64,000 bases of DNA, from contig CAKOMG010000004.1 of the NCBI GenBank assembly GCA_934096585.1, forward strand, positions 1 to 64,000. Direction: 5' to 3'. The translations under genes and the position numbers were made by a program. Source of the DNA: an uncultured Bacilli bacterium (GTDB lineage Bacteria > Bacillota_I > Bacilli_A > ML615J-28 > CAG-698). This document shows, piece after piece, positions 9,011 through 16,003 of the stretch (positions within the stretch are counted from its first letter, which is position 1; the number at the start of each line of letters is the position of its first letter). The notes below the pieces were generated by a model that was not told the DNA's origin, made no database searches, and saw nothing but the letters and a program-made list of their open reading frames with translations.

Positions 9011-9880
9011 ATGAATTATAGTATTAAAAATGAAAATTTGGAGTTAGTAGTATCATCACATGGTGCAGAAATGCAATCACTTATATCAAAAGAAGGCATA
9101 AGTTATGTACGAGATATTGATCAATACTGGAATCGTCACGCTCCACTATTGTTTCCGATTGTTGGAAAACTAAGGGATTTAAAGACAATTATTAATGGAA
9201 CAGAATATCATATGAATCAACATGGATTTTTGCGTGATCAAGAATTTGAAGTGTATGAACAAAAAGAAGATGAAATAACTTTTATAAATCGATATAGTGA
9301 TGAGACTTTAAAAATGTATCCTTTTAAATATTGTGTTTATGTAACGTATAAATTACACAGTAAAACAGTAGATACTATTTTTAAAGTTGTTAATGATGAT
9401 ACTAAAGAAATGCTATTTAATTATGGCGGTCACCCTGGATTTAAATGCCCATTATATAGTGGCGAAAAGTTTGAAGATTATAAAATAGTATTTGAAGAAG
9501 AAGAAAATTTTGATGCACCAACAGTAGTGCTAAAAAATGGAACATTAAACTATGATAATACTATTGCTTATCGAAATGTTAAAGAGCTACCTTTAGATTA
9601 CAAAAATTTTGTAATAGATGCTATTTGTATTCCTGATATTAAATCAAAATCTGTGAAATTAGTTAATAAAGAAAATAAAGGAATTAAATTTGATTTTAAA
9701 GACTTTCCAATGCTTGCAATTTGGACTAAGCCAAATGCACCATTTGTATGTTTAGAACCATGGATTGGTCATGCAGATATGTATAATTCTAATTATGAGT
9801 TTAAAGAAAAAAGATATTTAATTCATTTAGAAAGTCATAATACATTTAAAGCTATTTACTCAATAACAATTTTAGATTAA
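9011..9880 (+). CDS. Aldose 1-epimerase family protein (LacX type)
   Basis: A galactose-mutarotase-fold protein of 289 residues, the usual size. The family interconverts the anomers of aldoses or phosphosugars. Recognisable features are the RHAPLLFPIVGKL segment near residue 45, the MNQHGFLRDQEF motif with the conserved histidine, the YGGHPGFKCP motif with a second histidine (about 140), and a late WTKPNAPFVCLEPW segment. This pattern fits the LacX/YeaD-like branch more than GalM. The true substrate is unknown. The protein is cytoplasmic, with no signal peptide. The downstream ABC-F gene starts 10 bases later and is probably cotranscribed, without an obvious functional link. Confidence 0.88.
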   Translation: MNYSIKNENLELVVSSHGAEMQSLISKEGISYVRDIDQYWNRHAPLLFPIVGKLRDLKTIINGTEYHMNQHGFLRDQEFEVYEQKEDEITFINRYSDETLKMYPFKYCVYVTYKLHSKTVDTIFKVVNDDTKEMLFNYGGHPGFKCPLYSGEKFEDYKIVFEEEENFDAPTVVLKNGTLNYDNTIAYRNVKELPLDYKNFVIDAICIPDIKSKSVKLVNKENKGIKFDFKDFPMLAIWTKPNAPFVCLEPWIGHADMYNSNYEFKEKRYLIHLESHNTFKAIYSITILD

Positions 9881-9889
9881 GAGGATTAT

Positions 9890-11641
9890 ATGTTAATTAC
9901 GTGTGAAAATATTACAAAAGCCTATACTGATAAAGTGCTAATTGATCATCAAAATTTTAATGTTAGAGAAAATGATAAGATTGGTATTATTGGTGTTAAT
10001 GGCTGTGGAAAAAGTACATTACTTAAAATCATTGGAAAACTAGAAGAACCAGACACAGGAGATGTGACTTACCAAAAACATAAAAAGGTAACATATTTAT
10101 CACAAGAACTATTATTAAATGAAGAGTTAACAGCTTTAGAGCAAGTTAAAATGAATGTAAAAGATAAAGATGAATATGTGACTAAATCAATGTTACAAAA
10201 ATTAGGTATAAGTGATGTTAATAAAATAATTAAAGAAATGAGTGGAGGCGAGAAGAGAAAAGTATCAATTGCCTCTACTTTAGTTATGGAAACTGATTGT
10301 TTATTGATCGATGAAATTACAAACCATTTAGATAATGACACAATTGTTTTCTTGGAAAAATATTTAATAAAGTTTAATAAAGCTATAGTAATGGTAACGC
10401 ATGATCGTTATTTCTTAGAGCGTATAACTAACAATATTGTGGAAATATATCGTGGAAAACTTTATTACTATGAAGGATCATATTCTAGATATTTAGAGTT
10501 GAAAGCAGAACGCTTAGAAAATATGATATCTTATGAGAAAAAACGTCAAGTATTTTTAAGAAAAGAATATGAGTGGATTAAAAGAGGAGCAATCGGAAGA
10601 CTTACTAAAAGCAAAAAAAGAATAGAAAACTATTATAATGCTTTAAATGAAGAAGGATTAGTAGAAGATAAAAAGATAAGCTTAACAAGTATTTCTCAAA
10701 GATTAGGAAGAAAAACAATAGAAGTAAATAATGTATCTAAAAGTTACGATAAAGTGATAATAAAAGATTTCTCTATGAATTTAGAAAATGATGCACGTAT
10801 TGGAATAATTGGAAAAAATGGAAGTGGTAAGACAACACTACTAAAACTAATTACCAAACAAAGTGAGCCTGATAGCGGAAGTGTTGTTATTGGGGAAACT
10901 GTTAAAATAGGATATTTTTCACAAGAGAATGAGAAACTACCTCTCGAAAAAAGAGTTTATGATTTTTTAAAGGAAAAAGGAGAAGTTATTGAAACAGTTG
11001 ATGGAACGCTATCTATCACGCAAATTCTAGAAAAATTCTTATTTTTTAAAGAAAGCCAATATGCTTATATAAGTAAATTATCAGGTGGAGAAAGAAGAAG
11101 ATTATATTTATTAAGTATATTAGTAACATCACCAAATGTTTTAATCTTAGATGAACCAACTAATGATTTAGATATTGAAACGCTAGAAGCATTAGAAGAA
11201 TATTTAAATATTTTTAAAGGCGCTGTTATCACAGTATCGCATGATCGTTATTTCTTAGACAAAGTAGTAGATATGATATATTTAGTGGATGAAGGATGTG
11301 TTACTAAATATCAAGGCAACTATTCAGACTATGAAGAAAACGACAAGAAAAATAAAAAGATTGAAAAAAAGGAACAAGGTAAAAATATATCTAACGAACA
11401 GCCAAAACAAAAAGTTAAAATGACTTTCAAAGAAAAAAGAGAATATGAAACTATTCTTGATGAGATATCACATCTTGAAGATAGGATAAAAGAATTAGAT
11501 AACATTATAAATAATAGTTACCAAAACTATAGTTTAGTAAAAGAAGAAATGAAAGAAAAAGAAATGGTAGAACAAAAATTGGAAGAAAAAATGAATAGAT
11601 GGGAATATTTATCACTTTTAGATGAAAAATCAAATAAATAG
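9890..11641 (+). CDS. ABC-F family ATPase (Uup-like)
   Basis: A cytoplasmic protein with two ATPase domains in tandem and no membrane segments, 583 residues: the ABC-F layout of ribosome-associated factors. Domain 1 has Walker A GVNGCGKST, signature MSGGEKRK and Walker B LLIDEITNHLD, where I replaces the usual P of EPTNHLD. A basic linker follows (about 220-270). Domain 2 has GKNGSGKTT, LSGGERRR and LILDEPTNDLD. The C-terminal 80 residues form a charged coiled coil, as in Uup, which favours a Uup-type translation or DNA-related role over an antibiotic-resistance ABC-F. The start ATG 9890 follows AGAGGA. No terminator is evident before the CIRCE region. Confidence 0.88.
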   Translation: MLITCENITKAYTDKVLIDHQNFNVRENDKIGIIGVNGCGKSTLLKIIGKLEEPDTGDVTYQKHKKVTYLSQELLLNEELTALEQVKMNVKDKDEYVTKSMLQKLGISDVNKIIKEMSGGEKRKVSIASTLVMETDCLLIDEITNHLDNDTIVFLEKYLIKFNKAIVMVTHDRYFLERITNNIVEIYRGKLYYYEGSYSRYLELKAERLENMISYEKKRQVFLRKEYEWIKRGAIGRLTKSKKRIENYYNALNEEGLVEDKKISLTSISQRLGRKTIEVNNVSKSYDKVIIKDFSMNLENDARIGIIGKNGSGKTTLLKLITKQSEPDSGSVVIGETVKIGYFSQENEKLPLEKRVYDFLKEKGEVIETVDGTLSITQILEKFLFFKESQYAYISKLSGGERRRLYLLSILVTSPNVLILDEPTNDLDIETLEALEEYLNIFKGAVITVSHDRYFLDKVVDMIYLVDEGCVTKYQGNYSDYEENDKKNKKIEKKEQGKNISNEQPKQKVKMTFKEKREYETILDEISHLEDRIKELDNIINNSYQNYSLVKEEMKEKEMVEQKLEEKMNRWEYLSLLDEKSNK

Positions 11642-11674
11642 AAATCTTAAAATAATCTTAAAAAATTCACAAAA

Positions 11675-11701
11675 TTAGCACTCAACTATTGACACTGCTA
11701 A
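11675..11701 (+). promoter_or_regulatory. CIRCE element 1 (HrcA operator)
   Basis: TTAGCACTC, 9 bases, CACTGCTAA. The left arm is perfect and the right arm has 7 of 9 consensus bases. It overlaps the -35 of the Hsp20 promoter. Confidence 0.85.
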
Positions 11702-11716
11702 AAAAAGTGGTATAAT
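11689..11716 (+). promoter_or_regulatory. Hsp20 promoter between two CIRCE elements
   Basis: TTGACA (11689-11694), 16-base spacer, TATAAT (11711-11716). Its -35 lies within CIRCE 1, and CIRCE 2 begins 4 bases after the -10. Confidence 0.9.
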
Positions 11717-11720
11717 ATAA

Positions 11721-11747
11721 TTAGCATTTGAGATATGAGAGTGCTAA
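11721..11747 (+). promoter_or_regulatory. CIRCE element 2 (HrcA operator)
   Basis: TTAGCATTT, 9 bases, GAGTGCTAA. The right arm is perfect and the left arm has 7 of 9. It covers the expected transcription start. Confidence 0.88.
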
Positions 11748-11782
11748 AATATAGATATAATAGTTAGAAAGGTGTGAATTAT

Positions 11783-12208
11783 ATGAACTATTTAAACAAA
11801 AGAAATAATAACAATACAAGTATTTTTGGAGATTCTTTCTTTGATTTATTCAAGGATAGCGACTTTGATAATAAATTCTCACATCTAATGAGAACAGATA
11901 TAAAAGAAACAGACAAGGAATATGTATTCCAAATCGAAGTGCCTGGATTTACCAAGGAAAATATTAAAATGAATCTAGAAGATGGATATTTGAACATTGA
12001 AGCTGTAAAAGAAAAGAATACTAATGAAGAAGGAAAATATTTGAGGAAAGAAAGATATTATGGATCTGTTAGTAGAAGTTTCTATGTAGGTGAAGATGTT
12101 ACTGAAGAAGATGTACATGCTAATATGAATAATGGTGTTTTAACTATTAGTATTAATAAAAATGTACAAAAGAAAGAAAAAGAGAAAAAATATATTAGTA
12201 TAAATTAA
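11783..12208 (+). CDS. Small heat shock protein, Hsp20/alpha-crystallin family
   Basis: A cytoplasmic holdase chaperone of 141 residues. A short Asn-rich N-terminal arm is followed by an alpha-crystallin domain (about 35-135) with the typical VPGFTKENIKMNLEDGYLNI strand pair, the SRSFYVGEDV segment and the GVLTI edge motif. The end (KKYISIN) contains an I-x-I oligomerisation motif. ATG 11783 is preferred over the in-frame GTG 11774 because GAAAGGTG then sits 8 bases upstream. Two CIRCE elements bracket the promoter, so HrcA repression relieved by heat or misfolded protein is expected; this is strong sequence evidence for class I heat-shock control. Transcription ends at the following hairpin. 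Confidence 0.95.
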   Translation: MNYLNKRNNNNTSIFGDSFFDLFKDSDFDNKFSHLMRTDIKETDKEYVFQIEVPGFTKENIKMNLEDGYLNIEAVKEKNTNEEGKYLRKERYYGSVSRSFYVGEDVTEEDVHANMNNGVLTISINKNVQKKEKEKKYISIN

Positions 12209-12219
12209 TTCCCTTTTAG

Positions 12220-12253
12220 AAAGAATATAGTAAATAAGCTATATTCTTTTTTT
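12220..12253 (+). terminator. Terminator of hsp20
   Basis: The 11-bp perfect stem AAAGAATATAG / CTATATTCTTT is followed by T7. Confidence 0.88.
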
Positions 12254-12254
12254 C

Positions 12255-12308
12255 TTGACAAAATAGGAATATAGATATAACATATATGTAAACAATAGTT
12301 TACATATA
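12255..12308 (+). promoter_or_regulatory. Promoter plus perfect palindromic operator for a 34-codon gene
   Basis: TTGACA (12255-12260) has TATAAC (12276-12281) 15 bases on, or TAACAT (12278-12283) at 17. A perfect inverted repeat begins at 12283 and ends at 12308: 11-bp arms around a 4-base centre, core GTAAAC-aata-GTTTAC. It covers the expected transcription start and stops just before AAAGGAG. This is the classical position of a repressor operator. Confidence 0.7.
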
Positions 12309-12319
12309 AAGGAGAATCT

Positions 12320-12424
12320 ATGAAAAAAATCAAAAAAATAATAAAAGAAGATGTGAATAAAAATTATGATTATAAAAAAGATATAAAAGAAATAATTAAA
12401 AAAAAGACCCAAAAAGATAAGTAA
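12320..12424 (+). CDS. Lysine-rich 34-residue small protein, unknown
   Basis: This short gene begins with ATG 12320, 6 bases after a perfect AAAGGAG, and ends at TAA 12424. It reads MKKIKKIIKEDVNKN, then a Tyr/Asp/Lys stretch ending KKKTQKDK. It is highly basic and predicted helical, with no membrane segment or signal peptide. It has its own promoter and a palindromic operator, and the next gene has its own promoter too, so it looks like an independently controlled unit. I do not recognise a family. A nucleic-acid-binding or regulatory micro-protein is possible. The alternative is a chance ORF, made less likely by the ribosome binding site and promoter. Confidence 0.6.
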   Translation: MKKIKKIIKEDVNKNYDYKKDIKEIIKKKTQKDK

Positions 12425-12431
12425 AATATTA

Positions 12432-12460
12432 TTGAATAAAATGTCTAAAAATGATATAAT
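12432..12460 (+). promoter_or_regulatory. Extended -10 promoter of the AlsT/coaX operon
   Basis: TTGAAT, 17 bases, then TGaTATAAT. The expected start of transcription is only about 14 bases before ATG 12481, and no purine-rich ribosome binding site lies between. Confidence 0.75.
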
Positions 12461-12480
12461 TTTATATATTGGTATAAAAT

Positions 12481-13923
12481 ATGGAAAAATTAACAGAAGT
12501 AATATCTAAAATATCTGAAGTAGTTTGGGGAATACCATTAATAGTGCTTATATTGTTTGTTGGGGTGCTATTAACGATTAGATTAAAGGGGCTTCAGATT
12601 ACTAAACTAGGAAAATCAATAAAATATTCAGTAATGAATGAAGAAGGTGGTGTTGGCGAAGTTTCATCATTTGGAGCTTTATGCATCTCCCTTTCTGCAA
12701 CAATTGGCACCGGAAGTATTGTTGGGGTTGCAACCGCAATAAAAACAGGGGGTCCGGGTGCATTATTTTGGATGATTGTAGCCGCTATACTTGGTATGGC
12801 CACTAAATACGCCGAAGGATTTTTAGCAATACGCTACCGCCATATTAGAGAAGATGGAACAACTATTGGTGGACCATTTGCTTATATTGAATATGGTATG
12901 GGGAAAAAATGGAAGTGGCTTGCTAAAACTTTCAGTATATTCGCAATGATTGCTGGAGTAATGGGAATAGGAACATTAACGCAAATATCTGGTATTACCA
13001 GTTCAATTGAAAATGTCTTTTTAACATCAACTTCAAAAACAATTAATATATTTGGAAATGATATATCATTAATTGCTATTATTGCAGGGTTAGTTGTCAC
13101 GATTTGTACGGCTTTAGTCATAATTGGTGGAATAAAAAGAATAGAAAGTGTTTGTATTGTTATTGTTCCTGTTATGGCTATTAGTTATGTGCTTATCTGC
13201 ATATTATTACTTATTTGTAATATTAAAACAATACCTAGTGCGTTTTCTGAAATAATTAAATGTGCATTTAATACAAAGGCAATTACCGGTGGATTTACTG
13301 GTACTTTACTTGTCGTTATTCAAGTGGGTATAGCAAGAGGTATATTTTCTAATGAATCAGGTCTTGGAAGTGTTCCTATTGCATCATCAACTGCTAAAAC
13401 TAAAGATCCAGTAAGACAAGGATTAGTGGCAATGACGAGTACCTTTTATACTATTATTATTTGTATAATGACAGGTCTTGCCATTGTTGTTACAAAAACA
13501 TGGCTTCCAGAAACAGGAAATGAAGGAGTAATCATCACAACAAAAGCATTTGAACAAGGATTACCATTTCCAGAAATTGTTTCAGCCTGTTTATTAATGA
13601 TTTCAATGGTATTTTTTGCTTTCACAACAATCGTGGGTTGGAATGTGTATGGAGTTAGATGTCTTGAGTATTTCACAAACTATAATAAAATTTTTACTAT
13701 TATATATAAGTGGTTATGGGTACTTGCAGTCTTTATTGGCCCTTATTTATCAATAAAAATAATATGGACTACTGCTGATATATTTAATGCATTTATGGCA
13801 ATTCCTAATTTAATTGCTTTGATATTCTTAAGCGGTAGAGTTTCCAAAGAAACAGATATATATTTTAAAGAAGGCTTAAAGGCTTTAAAATTGGAGGAAC
13901 AAAGCGATGATAGTATGTGTTGA
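12481..13923 (+). CDS. alsT: Sodium:alanine/glycine symporter, AGCS family
   Basis: A polytopic inner-membrane carrier of 480 residues that imports alanine or glycine with sodium. The N-terminus aligns with the usual family start (VWGIPLIVLILFVGVLLTIRL), and the conserved signatures GTGSIVGVATAIKTGGPGALFWM, the K-YAEG segment and NESGLGS are all present. About ten to eleven hydrophobic segments are visible. The upstream leader is very short and lacks a Shine-Dalgarno sequence, yet the family N-terminus fits ATG 12481. The gene overlaps coaX by 17 bases, so the two are cotranscribed and probably translationally coupled. Substrate preference among alanine, glycine and serine cannot be read. Confidence 0.93.
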   Translation: MEKLTEVISKISEVVWGIPLIVLILFVGVLLTIRLKGLQITKLGKSIKYSVMNEEGGVGEVSSFGALCISLSATIGTGSIVGVATAIKTGGPGALFWMIVAAILGMATKYAEGFLAIRYRHIREDGTTIGGPFAYIEYGMGKKWKWLAKTFSIFAMIAGVMGIGTLTQISGITSSIENVFLTSTSKTINIFGNDISLIAIIAGLVVTICTALVIIGGIKRIESVCIVIVPVMAISYVLICILLLICNIKTIPSAFSEIIKCAFNTKAITGGFTGTLLVVIQVGIARGIFSNESGLGSVPIASSTAKTKDPVRQGLVAMTSTFYTIIICIMTGLAIVVTKTWLPETGNEGVIITTKAFEQGLPFPEIVSACLLMISMVFFAFTTIVGWNVYGVRCLEYFTNYNKIFTIIYKWLWVLAVFIGPYLSIKIIWTTADIFNAFMAIPNLIALIFLSGRVSKETDIYFKEGLKALKLEEQSDDSMC

Positions 13924-14674
13924 TGTAGGTAATACCACAATTTGTTTTGGACTTTATGATAATAATAAGTTAATAGATACGTATAAAATTGAATCAAAAC
14001 TATCTAAAACAAGTGATGAATATGGAAGTTCATTACTTACACATTATAAACTTAGTAATATCGATAAATCATTTATAAATGGTGCCATAATTGCATCAGT
14101 AGTTCCAAGCGTTGATCATGCCTTAGAAAATATGTTTTTAGATTATTTTCATGTAGAGGCAATGTTCATAAATTCCAATCTTCCACTTGGATTAAATATT
14201 AAGGTCAATCCAGTTTCTAGTTTAGGTGCTGATTTATTGGTTGGTGCATATATTGCCACTATTAAATATGGAGTTCCTAATATTGTTATTGATATGGGGA
14301 CAGCGACAACTTTAATTGTTGTTAATAAAAATAAGGAACTATTAGGTGGAATAATTTACCCAGGCGTAATTGCAAGTTTTTCATCACTGATTAAAGCAAC
14401 ATCATTACTTGAAAGTACAAAATTAGAAATTCCAGATAGAGTAATTGAAAATAATACTAAAGGTTGTTTGCAAAGTGGAATGACATATGGTACTAAAGCT
14501 ACAATTACTGGACTTGTTGAAATGATGAAACAAGAATTAAATGAAGAAAATATTAAGGTTATAATGACTGGAGGAATATCGAAAGTTTATAAAAAATTAT
14601 TTAATGAATATATTTATGATGAAAATCTTTTATTAGAAGGATTATATGAAATATATAATCTCATTAATAAATAA
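13907..14674 (+). CDS. coaX: Type III pantothenate kinase
   Basis: The first step of coenzyme A synthesis, phosphorylating pantothenate. It is a cytoplasmic ASKHA-fold enzyme of 255 residues. N-terminal phosphate loop DVGNTT (D6-T11), central SLGADLLVGA (substrate and dimer region), IDMGTATT (phosphate 2) and GGIIYPGV mark type III CoaX rather than CoaA. GGAGG lies within the end of the symporter gene, 10 bases before ATG 13907. Coupling to the symporter has no obvious metabolic logic and may be a local operon. A hairpin terminator follows at 14686. Confidence 0.95.
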   Translation: MIVCVDVGNTTICFGLYDNNKLIDTYKIESKLSKTSDEYGSSLLTHYKLSNIDKSFINGAIIASVVPSVDHALENMFLDYFHVEAMFINSNLPLGLNIKVNPVSSLGADLLVGAYIATIKYGVPNIVIDMGTATTLIVVNKNKELLGGIIYPGVIASFSSLIKATSLLESTKLEIPDRVIENNTKGCLQSGMTYGTKATITGLVEMMKQELNEENIKVIMTGGISKVYKKLFNEYIYDENLLLEGLYEIYNLINK

Positions 14675-14685
14675 CATATAAAAAA

Positions 14686-14720
14686 CGCCCACAACATATA
14701 TTATTGTGGGTGATTTTTTT
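14686..14720 (+). terminator. Terminator hairpin that also holds the next gene's ribosome binding site
   Basis: Arms 14686-14694 and 14704-14712 form a 9-bp stem (CGCCCACAA with TTGTGGGTG, one G-U pair) followed by T7. The right arm contains GGGTGA, which is the likely Shine-Dalgarno sequence of the TTG start at 14719. Confidence 0.75.
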
Positions 14721-15075
14721 GAAAGAAAATATAAATGAAGGTCCTCTTTTATTTATTGATACAATAAAAGAAGATGTGAAACCATTTAATCAAGAACTAT
14801 TTGATAGTCGTATGAAACAAGACAAGAAGAAAGAAGAAGTTATAAAAACAAAGCAACAAGATACCAATTTTTATATAAAGGTTAGTAGACTTATTGAGAT
14901 GTTTAATCGTAAGAAAAGAATAATTTGTAAAATAGCATTACTATCTTTTGAAGAATATTATGTTATTGTCAAAGAACTTGAAAATAATGAATTAATATGT
15001 GATCTCTTAGATAATTCTAGTGTTTCTTTTGATGTTAATCAAATAGATGAATTAACTATTGAACAAATTAATTAG
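14719..15075 (+). CDS. CotO-like spore coat protein candidate
   Basis: 118 residues from TTG 14719. The N-terminus (EGPLLFIDTIKEDVKPFNQELF) recalls the short KPLLYI-x-QP start of CotO. A charged linker rich in Lys and Gln follows. The C-terminal 55 residues (RIICKIALLSFEEYYVIV...NQIDELTI) recall the small beta-domain that ends CotO. The resemblance is from memory and moderate. It faces, and overlaps by 8 bases at the 3' ends, a clear CotZ-type coat gene, which supports a coat role. The start is chosen because GGGTGA lies 5 bases upstream; the in-frame GTG 14710 and TTG 14704 have no such site. The ribosome binding site is buried in a terminator stem. Confidence 0.55.
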   Translation: MKENINEGPLLFIDTIKEDVKPFNQELFDSRMKQDKKKEEVIKTKQQDTNFYIKVSRLIEMFNRKKRIICKIALLSFEEYYVIVKELENNELICDLLDNSSVSFDVNQIDELTIEQIN

Positions 15076-15487
15076 TTGCTGTTGGCTCATTGCATAATGT
15101 GCAAAGAATTGGAGAATAACATTGTAATCCGCAGCAACAATCTAAATCAAATATACATGTATAATTAGAGCATGTAGGTGTAGCTGTTGAATAATCAATT
15201 AATTGTAAGATAACTGAATTACCTTTAAGTTCTTGAATTCTAAATATGTTAGTTGTAGTAGCATTAGTTCCAGTACCTAATTGAGCTACAAATTTAGAGC
15301 CATTACATAACATAAATGATACAGGTTTAGTATTGTATAAGCGTGAAAATAAAGAACCTTCACAACCAGTGCATGTATTTTCTAATAATACTTCTTTTTG
15401 TAATTGATCTATTTTCTTAACTGTTTCATAAATAAAATTTCTTGTTTGAGGTGTAACAGTTACAGAAGTAGGTTTATCGCAAATCAA
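15068..15487 (-). CDS. cotZ: Spore coat/exosporium protein, CotZ/CotY family
   Basis: A cysteine-rich outer coat protein that crosslinks the spore crust in relatives. At 139 residues it carries the family landmarks: an early CTGCEG pair, a central FIRIxELKGNSVILQL-like strand (here FRIQELKGNSVILQLID), and the diagnostic IFDLDCCCGLQCYSP segment, which matches the VDLDCFCAINCLNP motif of Bacillus CotZ. Twelve cysteines are visible. Translation starts at TTG 15487, with AAAGGAGGT 7 bases upstream. A CATATATTA in the leader fits a sigma-K -10, but the -35 is imperfect. The presence of this gene is strong evidence for sporulation. CotY and CotZ cannot be told apart here. Confidence 0.85.
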   Translation of the reverse strand: MICDKPTSVTVTPQTRNFIYETVKKIDQLQKEVLLENTCTGCEGSLFSRLYNTKPVSFMLCNGSKFVAQLGTGTNATTTNIFRIQELKGNSVILQLIDYSTATPTCSNYTCIFDLDCCCGLQCYSPILCTLCNEPTATN

Positions 15488-15555
15488 AACAAATACCTCC
15501 TTTCTACTTTAATATATGATTATAGATTCCTTTTTGACAAAACAAAAATAAAATA

Positions 15556-15584
15556 TTGTTCAAATCATAAAAATATGGTATACT
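15556..15584 (+). promoter_or_regulatory. Extended -10 promoter for the EIIB-like gene and tkt
   Basis: TTGTTC, 17-base spacer, TATACT preceded by TGG. It is divergent from cotZ. Confidence 0.7.
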
Positions 15585-15613
15585 AATAGTATATTGTAGA
15601 AAGAAGGAAGAAT

Positions 15614-15988
15614 ATGATATTTTTAGATTTACCTATAGCTTATATAATTTTAGCTTGCTGTGTTGTTGTTCCAATTTTTGTACTACTTATTGTTGCATTT
15701 ATAATAGCAATAGTAAAAAGAATTAAACTTGCAAAAAAATATAAACCAAACAAAAAAACGGGAATTAATGATGAAACAAAAACATTATTACTTGAAGCTT
15801 TTGGTGAAAATAATATTGAAAGTGTAAGCGTTGAAATGTCACGCCTTACTGTTGAAGTTAAAGATGTAGATCTTGTTAATCCTGATAAAATTAAAGAAGC
15901 AGGAGCGAATGGAGTATTGTTAGTAGGAAACAAAGTTAAATGTTCATTTGGAGATAAAGCCATAGAAGTATGCAATTTATTAAAATAA
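15614..15988 (+). CDS. Membrane-anchored, phospho-site-less PTS EIIB-like protein
   Basis: 124 residues: one N-terminal transmembrane helix (about 7-35), a basic KRIKLAKK linker, then an EIIB domain of the glucose family (about 52-124). The landmarks LLEAFGENNIES, RLTVEVKD and GANGVLLVGNKVKCSFG align with the ALGGxxNI, TRLRxxVxD and GAxGVxxxGxxxQxxxG pattern of real EIIB. The phosphorylated Cys of the family (CiTRLR) is replaced: the local sequence is VEMSRL. It therefore cannot be phosphorylated in the normal way. A sensory or scaffold role is inferred. GAAGGAAG precedes ATG 15614, and tkt follows 15 bases later. Confidence 0.75.
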   Translation: MIFLDLPIAYIILACCVVVPIFVLLIVAFIIAIVKRIKLAKKYKPNKKTGINDETKTLLLEAFGENNIESVSVEMSRLTVEVKDVDLVNPDKIKEAGANGVLLVGNKVKCSFGDKAIEVCNLLK

Positions 15989-16003
15989 AAAATAGGAGTT
16001 TTT

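Noticed and set aside
9890..11641. Antibiotic-resistance ABC-F protein
   Set aside because: The C-terminal coiled coil and short linker fit Uup-type housekeeping proteins better; no resistance context.
15404..15586. Plus-strand 60-codon frame over the start of cotZ
   Set aside because: Antisense to a confident coat gene and its ribosome binding site; no ribosome binding site of its own.
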